Positions 17,820 to 27,920 of a stretch of 44,173 nucleotides of DNA are shown in pieces (the stretch's first letter is position 1; each line of letters starts with the position of its first letter). The notes under the pieces are model-generated. The model saw only the letters and a program-made list of their open reading frames with translations, did no database searches and was not told the DNA's origin. Source of the stretch: Lachnospiraceae bacterium (GTDB lineage: Bacteria; Bacillota; Clostridia; Lachnospirales; Lachnospiraceae); NCBI GenBank assembly GCA_029067805.1, contig JAIEDW010000321.1, positions 1-44,173 of the forward strand, in the 5' to 3' direction. Position numbers and translations under genes: made by a program.

Positions 17820-19710
17820 TAAATTTCGTTCCTTTCCCTACGGTCGAAGAAACGTCAATCGTGCCGCCCAGCTCGGTCACAATACCATGTACGATATACA
17901 AACCTAACCCTGTTCCGTTTTCTTTATTATTTGCACCTACATAAAACCGTTTAAAAACAAGTGACAGTTCCTCTTCGGGGATACCGCATCCAGTATCCTC
18001 AACAATCATACAGATTTTATCGCCCTCCATCCGGGCAGATATTGTAATATGTCCGTCACGGGGCGTTGCTCTGAGCGCATTATAAATCAGGTTTTCAAAC
18101 AGGATATCCAGCTTCTGAGGCTGCGCCATCAAAAACACATCCTGCCCGGGTGGTTCTACAATCAGATGCACAGACTGCACCTCTGCCTCTCCATGATATG
18201 TGGAATAAATTTCTGAAAGTATTTCTTTGACAGATATCCGAACCCGTTCCCCTTCAATTCGATCCAATGTGTTAATCGCAGAAAGCCCTTGGAGGCGTCT
18301 TGCCATTTCCCACTGCTTCGCTTGTGCCTGATCAAGATATCCTTGTAATTCCGTATCTACTCCTACTCCGCTCTTGCGAATCGCCTCAATAAACGACTGT
18401 GTGGCAAATACCGGTGCCTTTAAATCGTGCGCCATATCAGAGAAAAATGCTTTGCGCTCATTTAAAAGCTGCGTCACTTCTTCTGTGCGCTTTTTCACCT
18501 GTTCTTCCAAATGATTGGTAAGCATATCGTTTTCCCGCAAAATACGGCGGCTGCGTGATACCATCATGGCGCCAAATAATATTACCAGCAAAAGTCCGCA
18601 CCACTCAAACTGCCAGAAAAAGCGAATCGGCTCAAAACGATTGGAGAAAAAAAGATTGACAAATAATCCGCTTCCAAACACCAAACATCCAGTCAGTGTA
18701 TAACGGCTCTCCCAGCTTTCCTTCTTTATCCCCCGTACTGTGAAAAAAGCGGTTGTGAAAAAAGTAACAATATAATAAAAATCCATCAGTCTGCCATGTA
18801 CGAAGACAGCCCATGGCAGTACCGGAATAAGAAGACACAACAAAAACAGAAGCGCCGACAATAATAATAAAGCCGCCCTCAACCATCTCCAGACTTTACT
18901 GCTGTCTGCGCCGCACGCTAATATCGTAAGCTGCACAACACTAAAACACAAGCAATACAGCGACAGGCTTTGTGCCAAAAACCAATATTTTGTGACAGGC
19001 ATATCAAAAGCAAATACAAAATATCGAAACATATAGATCGTATAACAGCAGCACAACAATGCAAACCAACGACTAAGTTTTCCTCCTGACTGCCACAAAA
19101 AAAGCGTAAACACAGAAAGCGCGAGCGGAAGCATAAAGGCCAAAGCATAGGCAAAGCCTTGAACATGGCTCACCCGCAAGAGCGTTTCTTCCGTACTTAT
19201 GGCAGGCGGAAAATACATTCCACTGTAATACCCCGCTTTTGAGGAAGTTTCCACCATTAAAGTATGATCCCCCTCTGTAAGCAGAAAAGTGATTCGTCCG
19301 CTGCCGATCCCCTCTGTAAGCTGTGTCCCGTTCAAAGAAAGAACATATGCGGAAGAAAGTTCCGGAAAATCAACGGATACAATCTGAGGCGTGCCCTCAT
19401 AGCGTAATGTCATCCGATAACATGCCTTCCCATGCGGCGAAACGGACAAATCTCCCCGCTGCAGATTGGAGAATTCACCAATATAGGTTGGCTGGTCCGT
19501 TACGCGATCATCCGAAAGCAGCCAGCCATCAATTAAAAAGACAGGGGGATTTCGCTTTAAATCCTGTTCGTTCAAAGTAATGATACCGGATTTTCCATAA
19601 GGAGGCGACGTTTGATATTTATTGTCTACATAAAAAAGCAACACAAAAAAGACCGCCAACAGAATCATTACAATCAGCGGCTGCCACCATACGACCTTTT
19701 GCTGTTTCAT
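17785..19710 (-). CDS. Sensor histidine kinase with extracellular domain and 7TMR-DISM-like transmembrane region
   Basis: 641 aa; N-terminal TM + extracellular domain + about 7 TM; HisKA FFSDMAHDLKAPVFATQSFIEAI; HATPase LIYNALRATP, DTGCGIPEEEL, NGTGLGLYIV. Confidence 0.9.
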   Translation of the reverse strand: MKQQKVVWWQPLIVMILLAVFFVLLFYVDNKYQTSPPYGKSGIITLNEQDLKRNPPVFLIDGWLLSDDRVTDQPTYIGEFSNLQRGDLSVSPHGKACYRMTLRYEGTPQIVSVDFPELSSAYVLSLNGTQLTEGIGSGRITFLLTEGDHTLMVETSSKAGYYSGMYFPPAISTEETLLRVSHVQGFAYALAFMLPLALSVFTLFLWQSGGKLSRWFALLCCCYTIYMFRYFVFAFDMPVTKYWFLAQSLSLYCLCFSVVQLTILACGADSSKVWRWLRAALLLLSALLFLLCLLIPVLPWAVFVHGRLMDFYYIVTFFTTAFFTVRGIKKESWESRYTLTGCLVFGSGLFVNLFFSNRFEPIRFFWQFEWCGLLLVILFGAMMVSRSRRILRENDMLTNHLEEQVKKRTEEVTQLLNERKAFFSDMAHDLKAPVFATQSFIEAIRKSGVGVDTELQGYLDQAQAKQWEMARRLQGLSAINTLDRIEGERVRISVKEILSEIYSTYHGEAEVQSVHLIVEPPGQDVFLMAQPQKLDILFENLIYNALRATPRDGHITISARMEGDKICMIVEDTGCGIPEEELSLVFKRFYVGANNKENGTGLGLYIVHGIVTELGGTIDVSSTVGKGTKFIMYVPSCGYIR

Positions 19711-19747
19711 GCGTACCTCCTCCCTTCTATGGGGATTATGTGTTTAT

Positions 19748-20848
19748 TCAATCATTTACTGGCACAAAGCGATATCCCTGTCCCCAAACCGTTTCAATAA
19801 AACGATGCTCCTCCCACGCTTTCTCCAGTTTCCGCCGCAGTCGGGACATGTGCATCTGTACCATCTGACCACCATCCCAAGGCTGGCCGCTCCAAATGAT
19901 ATGAAAGATCTCCTCCAGTGTAAAAATATGCTCCGGATGCTCCGAAAGACGCCATAAAATGTCAAATTCGACAGGCGTAAGAAGCAGTTCCTTTCCGTCA
20001 ATCGACACCCTGCGCTGTGCCAAATCCAGACAAAGCGGACCATAAGAAAATGCCGTGCGCTCGGACATTGCCAGTCTAATACGGGTTTCCACTTTTGTCC
20101 AAAACAGATCAGCAGAAGTATCCTTCGTAATATAATCTATACCACCTGCCGCAAATCCTTCCACCTGCTTGTCCGCTTCGGTAACGCAGCTCAAAAAGAT
20201 AATCGGCGCGGACGTTATCTTGTGAAGTTTTTCACAAACTAAGAACCCCTCCTCATCGGGAAGCATCACGTCCAGCAGAATACAGTCGCACGACTCATCC
20301 GCCGCCAGTTTCAGTGCGTCCTCACCGTTCCCTGCAAGCCGCACAATACAGCCATGCGCCCGTAAAACATCCGCCCAAAAAGTACGCTGGGCCGGTTCAT
20401 CATCCACCAGCAGGATCCGCCACAATCCATCGAAACGTTTCAGCTTTTCAACAGCTGCTGTCATTTGTGTATCAGACGCAGAAGCATCTGTTCTTGTCTG
20501 ATGCAGAAAGCGCATATAAGCATCCTGAAGCTGGCTGCGGCGCAGTCTTGATACCGGAATATTATGTTTGTTTTTCGTCACGATACAGTTCGTATCAATC
20601 GCCTCGACATAGTTTAAATTAACAAGATAAGAGCGATGTATTTTAAAAAACTCCGGTCTTTCCAACAGTTTCTCCTCAAAATCCGTCAAGGCTGCCGTCA
20701 CCTCGCGAATCACACCATCTGCCAAATGAAAGGACACTGTCTTATTGATAACCTCCACATATTCAAGCATTGCAAAAGATACCCTAACGACACCCTCCCT
20801 GTTCTTTAACACAAATCCCTGATCCGCATCACATATTTCGATCTGCAT
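19748..20848 (-). CDS. Response regulator with apparent LytTR-REC-winged-helix (OmpR type) architecture
   Basis: N-terminal LytTR (LEYVEVINKTVSFHL...EFFKIHRSYLVNLNYVEAI...IPVSRLRRSQLQDAYMRFL), REC (RILLVDDEPAQRTFWADVLRAHGCIVRLAGNGEDALKL...DCILLDVMLPDEEG), OmpR wHTH (LTPVEFDILWRLSEHPEHIFTLEEIFHIIW...VQMHMSRLRRKLE...IETVWGQGYRFVP). Start set to ATG 20848 with GAGGAGG RBS. Confidence 0.92.
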   Translation of the reverse strand: MQIEICDADQGFVLKNREGVVRVSFAMLEYVEVINKTVSFHLADGVIREVTAALTDFEEKLLERPEFFKIHRSYLVNLNYVEAIDTNCIVTKNKHNIPVSRLRRSQLQDAYMRFLHQTRTDASASDTQMTAAVEKLKRFDGLWRILLVDDEPAQRTFWADVLRAHGCIVRLAGNGEDALKLAADESCDCILLDVMLPDEEGFLVCEKLHKITSAPIIFLSCVTEADKQVEGFAAGGIDYITKDTSADLFWTKVETRIRLAMSERTAFSYGPLCLDLAQRRVSIDGKELLLTPVEFDILWRLSEHPEHIFTLEEIFHIIWSGQPWDGGQMVQMHMSRLRRKLEKAWEEHRFIETVWGQGYRFVPVND

Positions 20849-20879
20849 CTTTCCGGCCTCCTCGCCTTTCAAAAAATAC

Positions 20880-20896
20880 GGGGGCAAGAAGCCCCC
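20880..20896 (-). terminator. Terminator downstream of ugd
   Basis: GGGGGC-TTCTT-GCCCCC followed by GTATTTTTT on the minus strand. Confidence 0.7.
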
Positions 20897-20922
20897 TTTT
20901 CCTGTTTTATACGGTTGCGAAT

Positions 20923-22089
20923 TTAATCTCTTCCATAAATATCTCTTGTATAGATTTTGTCCTCCACATCACGCAGTTCGTCCGTCATACGGTTCACGAT
21001 AATGACATCCGACATCTTTTTAAATTCATCCAGATCACGTATCACTCTTGAATAGAAGAAGTGCTCGTCCTTTAAAGTAGGTTCGTAAACAACAACCTCA
21101 ATTCCTTTTGCCTTGATACGCTTCATAATGCCCTGAATAGAAGACTGCCTGAAATTATCCGAATTCATCTTCATGGTCAGCCTGTATACACCAACTTTCC
21201 TTGGCTTTTTGGCAAGAATCATATCTGCAATATGGTCTTTCCTTGTCCTGTTCGCATCGACAATCGCTGAAATAATGTTGTTCGGCACATTCTCAAAATT
21301 TGCCCGAAGCTGCTTTGTATCCTTGGGCAGACAATATCCACCATAGCCAAATGAGGGATTGTTGTAATGTGCACCGATTCTGGGGTCAAGACCTACGCCC
21401 TCGATAATCTGTTTCGTGTCAAGTCCCCGCATCTCCGCATAAGTGTCAAGCTCGTTAAAATACGCAACACGAAGTGCAAGATACGTGTTCGAGAACAATT
21501 TGATCGACTCTGCTTCTGTCGGGTCTGTAAACAAGGTCGGTATTTCCTCCTTGATTGCACCTTCTTTTAACAGATTCGCAAAGACTTCCGCCCGTTCTGA
21601 GCGTTCTCCAACGATAATTCGTGACGGATAAAGATTATCATACAGCGCTCTTCCCTCACGCAGAAACTCTGGTGAAAAAATAACGTTGTCAATCCCGTAC
21701 CGTTTCTTGATTCCTTCTGTGTAGCCTACGGGAACGGTGGATTTGATGATCATGACAGCCTCTTTATTCACTTTCAGCACAAGCTCGATCACATTCTCAA
21801 TCGAACTTGTATCAAAAAAGTTTTTGTCGGGGTCATAGTTTGTAGGGGTCGCTATGATGATGTATTCTGCGTCCCGATACGCCTCCTCACCGTTTGTCGT
21901 CGCTTTTAAGTTCAGTTCCTTCGTCGAAAGATATTCCTCAATTTCCTTGTCAATGATTGGTGATTTTTTGTTGTTGATCATATCAGCCTTTTCCTGAAAT
22001 ACGTCCACAGCCGTCACTTCATTGTGCTGCGCAAGAAGTATTGCATTGGAAAGACCTACATATCCAATTCCCGCTACTGCAATTTTCAT
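20923..22089 (-). CDS. ugd: UDP-glucose 6-dehydrogenase (nucleotide sugar dehydrogenase)
   Basis: 388 aa; [89 protein letters not shown]. Confidence 0.94.
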   Translation of the reverse strand: MKIAVAGIGYVGLSNAILLAQHNEVTAVDVFQEKADMINNKKSPIIDKEIEEYLSTKELNLKATTNGEEAYRDAEYIIIATPTNYDPDKNFFDTSSIENVIELVLKVNKEAVMIIKSTVPVGYTEGIKKRYGIDNVIFSPEFLREGRALYDNLYPSRIIVGERSERAEVFANLLKEGAIKEEIPTLFTDPTEAESIKLFSNTYLALRVAYFNELDTYAEMRGLDTKQIIEGVGLDPRIGAHYNNPSFGYGGYCLPKDTKQLRANFENVPNNIISAIVDANRTRKDHIADMILAKKPRKVGVYRLTMKMNSDNFRQSSIQGIMKRIKAKGIEVVVYEPTLKDEHFFYSRVIRDLDEFKKMSDVIIVNRMTDELRDVEDKIYTRDIYGRD

Positions 22090-22146
22090 CTTTAATAGGG
22101 TGTCCTTTCTATGTTTTTATATCTATTCTGTCTAATGAAAAGCTTC

Positions 22147-24414
22147 TTATAGTTTCCAGATATCACGGTTGTACTCTGCAATTGTTCTGTCTGATGAGAA
22201 GAAGCCAGCTTTCGCAATGTTTACAAGCATCATGCGCTTCCACTTTTCCTCATCCTTATAATCCGCAAGCATTCTGTCTTTCGTCGCAATATAATCCTCA
22301 AGGTCAAGCAGCGTCATAAACCAGTCCTTGTTGAGCAGCTCTTTTTGCAATCTTACAAGACGCGTTTTATTTCCTACCTTCAAAACTGCCTTACTTGTGA
22401 TAAAGTCCACAGCCTCTCTGATAACACTGCTCTTCTTATAAAAGTTCTTTGACACGTAATCCGCCTTGTCGTAGTGCGCGATTACCGTCTCCGACTTCTC
22501 ACCAAACACATAGATGTTCTCATCGCCAACCAGCTCATGGATTTCCACGTTTGCGCCGTCGCTCGTTCCAAGCGTAACCGCGCCGTTTAACATAAACTTC
22601 ATGTTTCCAGTACCGCTTGCCTCCTTTGACGCAAGGGAAATCTGTTCCGAGATGTTACATGCGGGAATAAGTCTTTCCGCATAGCTTACATTGTAGTTTT
22701 CCACCATGACCACCTTCATGTAATCCTTTACATCGGGGTCGTTATTGACAATTTCCTGTAAACACAGGAGCAAATGAATAATATCCTGTGCGATAATATA
22801 TGCCGGAGCCGCCTTGGCGCCGAAAATAAAAGTAACAGGCGTGGAAGGCTTTTTGCCGCCTTTAATCTCAAGATATTTATGAATAATATACAGCGCGTTC
22901 ATCTGCTGACGCTTGTACTCATGAAGCCGCTTAATCTGGATATCAAAGATGGAGTTCGGATTGATTTCCACGCCCTCATGCTCTTTGATATATTCCGCAA
23001 GCTCTGCTTTTTTGTTATTTTTAATTGACTTGATTTCCGCCAAAAGCGCCTCGTCATCAATATGCTTTAACAACCTTTCAAGCTCTGCGGCATCTTTCTT
23101 AAAACCATCGCCAATCGTTTTTTCAATGCACGCCGCAAGCTCCTTGTTGCAAGAAAGCAGCCATCTTCTAAAGGTAATGCCGTTCGTCTTATTGTTAAAC
23201 TTCTCAGGATACAGCTTGTAGAAATGATTCAGCTCCGTATCTTTCAAAATTTCCGTGTGAATCGCCGCAACGCCGTTTACCGAAAATCCGTAGTGGATAT
23301 CGATATGCGCCATATGCACTCTGTTGTTCTTATCAATAATCTGTACCTTTTCCTCTTTATATTTTTTCGCAACTCTCTTGTCAAGCTCTTTGATGATCGG
23401 CATCAACTGCGGCACGACCTTTTCAAGGTATTTCACAGGCCACTTCTCAAGCGCCTCCGCAAGGATCGTGTGGTTAGTGTATGCACAAGTCTTGCTGACC
23501 ACGTCAATCGCCTCGTCCATGGTAAAACCTTCGTCTTCTGTAAGGATACGAATGAGTTCCGGAATCACCATTGTCGGGTGCGTATCGTTAATCTGAATGA
23601 CTGCGTGCTCATATAACTCATGAAGGTCATAGCCGTTGTCCTTCATCTCCTTTATAATAAGCTGCGCGCCGTTACATACCATGAAATACTGCTGATAAAT
23701 ACGAAGCTGCTGTCCCGCCTCGTCGGAATCATCGGGGTAGAGGAAGAGTGTTAAATTCTTGTCAATATCTTCCTTATCAAAATCAATGCCATCCTTTACA
23801 ATGCTCTCGTCAATCGTTTCGATATCAAACAAATGCAGCTTGTTCATGCCCTGGCCGTATCCGATGACATCAATGTCATATAATCTTGACATCACTTTCT
23901 TTTTTCCGAAAGAAACAGGGAAAGAAATATCTGTTTTTGTAAGCCATGACTGCTTTTCAATCCAATCGTTTTTCTCCGCCGTCTGCTGTCTGTTTAAAAA
24001 TACCTGTTTAAACAGACCGAAATGATAATTTAATCCGATACCGTCACCCGGAAGTCCCAGGCTTGCAATCGAATCCAGAAAACATGCGGCAAGACGTCCA
24101 AGGCCGCCGTTTCCGAGGGAAGGTTCCGGCTCGACCTCCTCAATGCGGCTAAGGTCCTTTCCTTCCTCCTTTAAAACTGCCGCAAGCTCATCATAAATGC
24201 CAAGGTTGATGAGATTGTTTGACAACAGCTTTCCGATGAGAAATTCCGCCGAAATATAGTAAACCTTTTTCGTGCCCTTTATAACGCCTTTTTCCTCGAT
24301 CAATCCTTTTGTCATATTTAAAATCGCATAATAGAGTTCCTTGTCGTCCAGATCGCTTATCGCTTTTCCATACATTTTTTGTGTCATTGTTTCCAGATTT
24401 GTTCTTACACTCAT
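22147..24414 (-). CDS. glgP: Glycogen/starch/alpha-glucan phosphorylase
   Basis: 755 aa; [64 protein letters not shown]. Confidence 0.97.
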   Translation of the reverse strand: MSVRTNLETMTQKMYGKAISDLDDKELYYAILNMTKGLIEEKGVIKGTKKVYYISAEFLIGKLLSNNLINLGIYDELAAVLKEEGKDLSRIEEVEPEPSLGNGGLGRLAACFLDSIASLGLPGDGIGLNYHFGLFKQVFLNRQQTAEKNDWIEKQSWLTKTDISFPVSFGKKKVMSRLYDIDVIGYGQGMNKLHLFDIETIDESIVKDGIDFDKEDIDKNLTLFLYPDDSDEAGQQLRIYQQYFMVCNGAQLIIKEMKDNGYDLHELYEHAVIQINDTHPTMVIPELIRILTEDEGFTMDEAIDVVSKTCAYTNHTILAEALEKWPVKYLEKVVPQLMPIIKELDKRVAKKYKEEKVQIIDKNNRVHMAHIDIHYGFSVNGVAAIHTEILKDTELNHFYKLYPEKFNNKTNGITFRRWLLSCNKELAACIEKTIGDGFKKDAAELERLLKHIDDEALLAEIKSIKNNKKAELAEYIKEHEGVEINPNSIFDIQIKRLHEYKRQQMNALYIIHKYLEIKGGKKPSTPVTFIFGAKAAPAYIIAQDIIHLLLCLQEIVNNDPDVKDYMKVVMVENYNVSYAERLIPACNISEQISLASKEASGTGNMKFMLNGAVTLGTSDGANVEIHELVGDENIYVFGEKSETVIAHYDKADYVSKNFYKKSSVIREAVDFITSKAVLKVGNKTRLVRLQKELLNKDWFMTLLDLEDYIATKDRMLADYKDEEKWKRMMLVNIAKAGFFSSDRTIAEYNRDIWKL

Positions 24415-24477
24415 TTTTTCGCTCCTTTTCGTGATCCTCTTTCCTTATTATTGTTTAATTTTTCCACATATTTTATT

Positions 24478-26589
24478 CTATGCTTTTTCTACAATTGCCA
24501 CGATGACAGACCGCGGACACATCTTAACCGTGTCCTTCCCTGTCCAGTTCGTCAACGCATGATAGTCAATGTCCCTCTTGTGTTCAAATTCTGTATTTAC
24601 CAGAACACGCCATTTTCTTCCGAGAGGAAGATTGGGAAGCTGCACATCCACACTCTCCCAAAAAGCATTGACGCCGATGTAAATGATGTCATCCTCAATA
24701 TTTCCCTCGGTACGTCCCGCAAACATAATGCCAATGGTGCGCGTATCGGGGTCGCACTGACTGTTCCATGCCGTCTTGTTGTGAATCGATACTTCGGGGA
24801 AACCGCAGCCGCTCGGACCCGAACGCCCTCTTAGTATCGGATGCTCACGGCGAAGACGGATCATAAATTTACAAAATTCAAACATCTCACTGTATTGATC
24901 TTTTCTGTTCCAGTCAAGCCATGAAGTAATATTGTCCTGACAATAAGCATTGTTATTGCCAAACTGCGTGTTGCAGAATTCGTCACCCGCCAAAAACATT
25001 GCCGAACCACGGCTGCACATCAAAATCGCAAACGCGTTTTTGCGCAGACGGTTTCTGAGCGAAAGCACTTCGGGATCCAGCGTTTCTCCCTCCACACCAC
25101 AGTTCCAGCTGTTGTTGTCGTTTGCACCGTCCGTATTGTTCCAGCCGTTCTTCTCGTTATGTTTTTCATTATATGCGTACATATCGTAAAGCGTAAATCC
25201 GTCATGACAGTTTAAGAAATTCACCGTCGCATTTTCTCCGCGGTTTTCTTTTCCGTATAAATCAAGCGAACCGGTGATACGGTTAATCGCCGCCTGTGCC
25301 ATTCCGTAATCGCCCTTCAAGAAGCAGCGCATGTCATCGCGGTATCTGCCGTTCCACTCTGCCCAGCGATTCCATGACGGAAAACTTCCGACTTGATACA
25401 GTCCGCCCGCGTCCCATGCCTCCGCAATCAATTTAACTTTACCGAGTACAGGATCAAACGCAAGGCTCTGCAAAAGCGGCGGCTTACTCATCGGGGAACC
25501 ATCCTCGTTTCGTCCGAGAATCGATGCAAGGTCAAACCGAAAACCGTCAACTCTGTAGGAAACCACCCAGTAACGCAGACATTCCAGAATAAACTGCTGC
25601 ACGATTGGATGATTGCAGTTTAAAACATTGCCGCAGCCGCTGAAATTATAATATTTTCCGTCGGGCGTCAGCATATAATAGATATTGTTGTCGATTCCCT
25701 TAAACGAAAAGCAGGGTCCCATCTCGTTCCCTTCCGCCGTATGGTTAAACACAACGTCAAGAATGACTTCGATACCGTTTCTGTTCAATTCATGAATCAG
25801 TTCCCTGAGTTCGTTTCCTTCCCGATTATACTCGTGCTTAGAGGAATACGCCGTATTCGGCGCAAAAAAGCAGACGGTACTGTATCCCCAGTAATTCATA
25901 AGTTTCTCACCGTCAAACTCGCGGACATCCTCCATCTCGTCAAACTCAAAAATCGGCATCAACTCCACGGCATTTACGCCAAGCTCAAGCAGATACGGAA
26001 TTTTTTCGCGAATTCCCTCATAGGTTCCTCTGTGCTTTACGCCGGACGATTCGTCATTCGTAAATCCCCTTACATGCATCTCATAGATGATCATGTCTTT
26101 CGGCTCAAGGCTCGTATTTTTAAAATTCCCCCAGTCGTAACCGCTGTCAACAACGCGCGCCCTGTAAATCCGCTTTTTCGGATCTTTTTCCTCTCCCCAT
26201 ATGCCTTGCCCTGCTACTGCCTTTGCGTACGGGTCGAGGATATAATTGTTCTTATCAAACAAAAGTCCTCTATTCACATCATATTCGCCGTCAAATTGAT
26301 ACGCATATTCAAAATCTTTCGGATCAATATCAAAAACCACCATCGAATATGTGTTTCCGAGACAGCATGACTCCGGAAACGGTATCACAGCATACGGTTC
26401 CTCCTCATTTCTGTGGAAAAGGCACAGCGTACAAGATTTTGCTCCGTTTGAATAAATCGTAAAATTCACGCCTCCCGGAACAAATGTCGCCCCGTTCCTT
26501 AGAAATTTTCCCGGTCTAATCCTATATCCGTTTACCACATCAGTGTGGCCGTAATATGTCCGTCCCTCTGTATGGTCATTGTTTATCAT
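24478..26589 (-). CDS. glgX: Glycogen debranching enzyme (isoamylase/GlgX family)
   Basis: 703 aa; N-terminal CBM48-like, VILDVVFNHTAEGNE, VDGFRFDLASILGR, LIAEAWDAGGLYQVG, NCHDGFTLYDM. Confidence 0.9.
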   Translation of the reverse strand: MINNDHTEGRTYYGHTDVVNGYRIRPGKFLRNGATFVPGGVNFTIYSNGAKSCTLCLFHRNEEEPYAVIPFPESCCLGNTYSMVVFDIDPKDFEYAYQFDGEYDVNRGLLFDKNNYILDPYAKAVAGQGIWGEEKDPKKRIYRARVVDSGYDWGNFKNTSLEPKDMIIYEMHVRGFTNDESSGVKHRGTYEGIREKIPYLLELGVNAVELMPIFEFDEMEDVREFDGEKLMNYWGYSTVCFFAPNTAYSSKHEYNREGNELRELIHELNRNGIEVILDVVFNHTAEGNEMGPCFSFKGIDNNIYYMLTPDGKYYNFSGCGNVLNCNHPIVQQFILECLRYWVVSYRVDGFRFDLASILGRNEDGSPMSKPPLLQSLAFDPVLGKVKLIAEAWDAGGLYQVGSFPSWNRWAEWNGRYRDDMRCFLKGDYGMAQAAINRITGSLDLYGKENRGENATVNFLNCHDGFTLYDMYAYNEKHNEKNGWNNTDGANDNNSWNCGVEGETLDPEVLSLRNRLRKNAFAILMCSRGSAMFLAGDEFCNTQFGNNNAYCQDNITSWLDWNRKDQYSEMFEFCKFMIRLRREHPILRGRSGPSGCGFPEVSIHNKTAWNSQCDPDTRTIGIMFAGRTEGNIEDDIIYIGVNAFWESVDVQLPNLPLGRKWRVLVNTEFEHKRDIDYHALTNWTGKDTVKMCPRSVIVAIVEKA

Positions 26590-26740
26590 GTTTTTACTCC
26601 TCCTCTTGTGACGATACGAATCAATATAATCCCTATATTATACACTCTGATGTGATTTTACATTATTTGTCAAATATTTTCAACATTTACTCTGATTTTA
26701 ATTCATATTTTCAATAAACAAATGCAATTTCTTACATAAC

Positions 26741-26771
26741 AAAAAAGAGCGTTCAACCCAGAACGCTCTTT
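26741..26771 (-). terminator. Terminator downstream of kduI
   Basis: AAAGAGCGTTC...GAACGCTCTTT hairpin followed by TTTTTTG on the minus strand. Confidence 0.8.
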
Positions 26772-26789
26772 GTCTTTCAAATAATATGT

Positions 26790-27650
26790 TTACATCAAAT
26801 CCTGCATTGCAACGCCGTCCATGTCGTCGAAATCCTGATTCTCACCTACCATACCCCAGATAAAGGTATACGCGCGGCTTCCGCTGCCGGAATGAATCGA
26901 CCAGCTTGGAGAAATGACAGCCTGCTCGTTTCTCATAACGATGTGTCTTGTTTCTGTCGGTTCGCCCATGTAGTGCATTACAAATGCGTCTTCGGGCATA
27001 TCAAAGTAGAGATAAACCTCCATACGTCTGTCATGTGTATGACACGGCATGGTATTCCATACACTGCCGGGCTTTAATGCCGTCATGCCCATCACAAGCT
27101 GGCAGCTTTCCACCTGTCCTGGAAGGATATACTTGTTGATCACTCTGTGGTTTGCGTCCTCAAGACAGCCAAGCTCCACCTTGTTCTCGTCCTTGATGAT
27201 GACCACGTCATCAGACGCCTCGCCCTGCGGCTTAATCAGCTTTGTCGGATACTCTTTATGTGCCGGAGCGCTATTTAAGTAAAATCTTGCCGGATTCTTT
27301 GTATCCACTGACTCAAAAATAATCTCCTTTGAGCCCATTCCGATATACATACCCTCTTTATGACCAACCTCATATTTCTTGCCGTCAATTGTGATAATAC
27401 CGGCAGGACCGATATTGATCACACCAAGTTCACGCCTCTGGCAGAAATATTCCGCTCTGAGCTCATCGCCTGCCGTAAGCTTTAAGGGCTTTACAGGCAC
27501 TGCCGAACCTGTGATGATACGGTCAATATGGCTGTAAACAAGCTTAATCTCATCTGCTTTGAACAGATCATCAATCAAAAATTCCTCTCTTAATCTCTGT
27601 GTTGTGTAATTTTTCACATCTTTTGGAGATGCCGCGGTACGAAGTTCCAT
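26790..27650 (-). CDS. kduI: 5-dehydro-4-deoxy-D-glucuronate isomerase
   Basis: 286 aa; MELRTAASPKDVKNYTTQRLREEFLI, YVGMGSKEI-like, WNTMPCHTHDRRMEVYLYFDM. Confidence 0.96.
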   Translation of the reverse strand: MELRTAASPKDVKNYTTQRLREEFLIDDLFKADEIKLVYSHIDRIITGSAVPVKPLKLTAGDELRAEYFCQRRELGVINIGPAGIITIDGKKYEVGHKEGMYIGMGSKEIIFESVDTKNPARFYLNSAPAHKEYPTKLIKPQGEASDDVVIIKDENKVELGCLEDANHRVINKYILPGQVESCQLVMGMTALKPGSVWNTMPCHTHDRRMEVYLYFDMPEDAFVMHYMGEPTETRHIVMRNEQAVISPSWSIHSGSGSRAYTFIWGMVGENQDFDDMDGVAMQDLM

Positions 27651-27725
27651 AATTTTTTACCTTCCTTTTCTTTATTTACGCTCTATTAAGAATCGCAAAG
27701 AACGCTGTCCAAAACAAACTTGTTT

Positions 27726-27739
27726 TGTAAGCGCTTACA
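27726..27739. promoter_or_regulatory. Perfect LacI/CcpA-type operator palindrome TGTAAGCGCTTACA in kduI promoter
   Basis: 14-bp perfect palindrome with central CG; just downstream of minus promoter TTGACT-17-TAAAAT (27778-27750). Confidence 0.8.
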
Positions 27740-27874
27740 TGCTTTTTTCATTTTACTTCATTCGTTATAAATAGTCAATATTCCTACTTGATTTTCATAT
27801 ATTTTCATAGTACAATTGTTACAATTGAGGGTGCGCAAAAATAAGGAAAACGAGCACTCAGTCAAGGTGTTTTA

Positions 27875-27888
27875 TGGTAGTGCTTACA
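27875..27888. promoter_or_regulatory. Imperfect second operator TGGTAGTGCTTACA upstream of the LacI-family gene
   Basis: 11/14 match to the perfect palindrome; both are followed closely by CTTTTTTCAT; downstream of plus promoter TTGATT-17-TACAAT (27788-27816). Confidence 0.55.
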
Positions 27889-27920
27889 CAACTTTTTTCA
27901 TATAGGAAAGGAACAGACTC

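Noticed and set aside
20849-20887. Extended N-terminus MPPYFLKGEEAGK of the LytTR-REC-wHTH protein
   Set aside because: It overlaps the ugd terminator and contains the GAGGAGG RBS of the ATG at 20848.
22774-26462. Many plus-strand ORFs (up to 209 aa) over glgP and glgX
   Set aside because: Antisense shadows of conserved coding sequences; low-complexity or Cys/Arg/His-rich translations without recognisable domains.
26886-26906. Third copy of ATGAATCGACC (the operator core)
   Set aside because: Lies within conserved kduI coding sequence and lacks the second half-site; coincidental.
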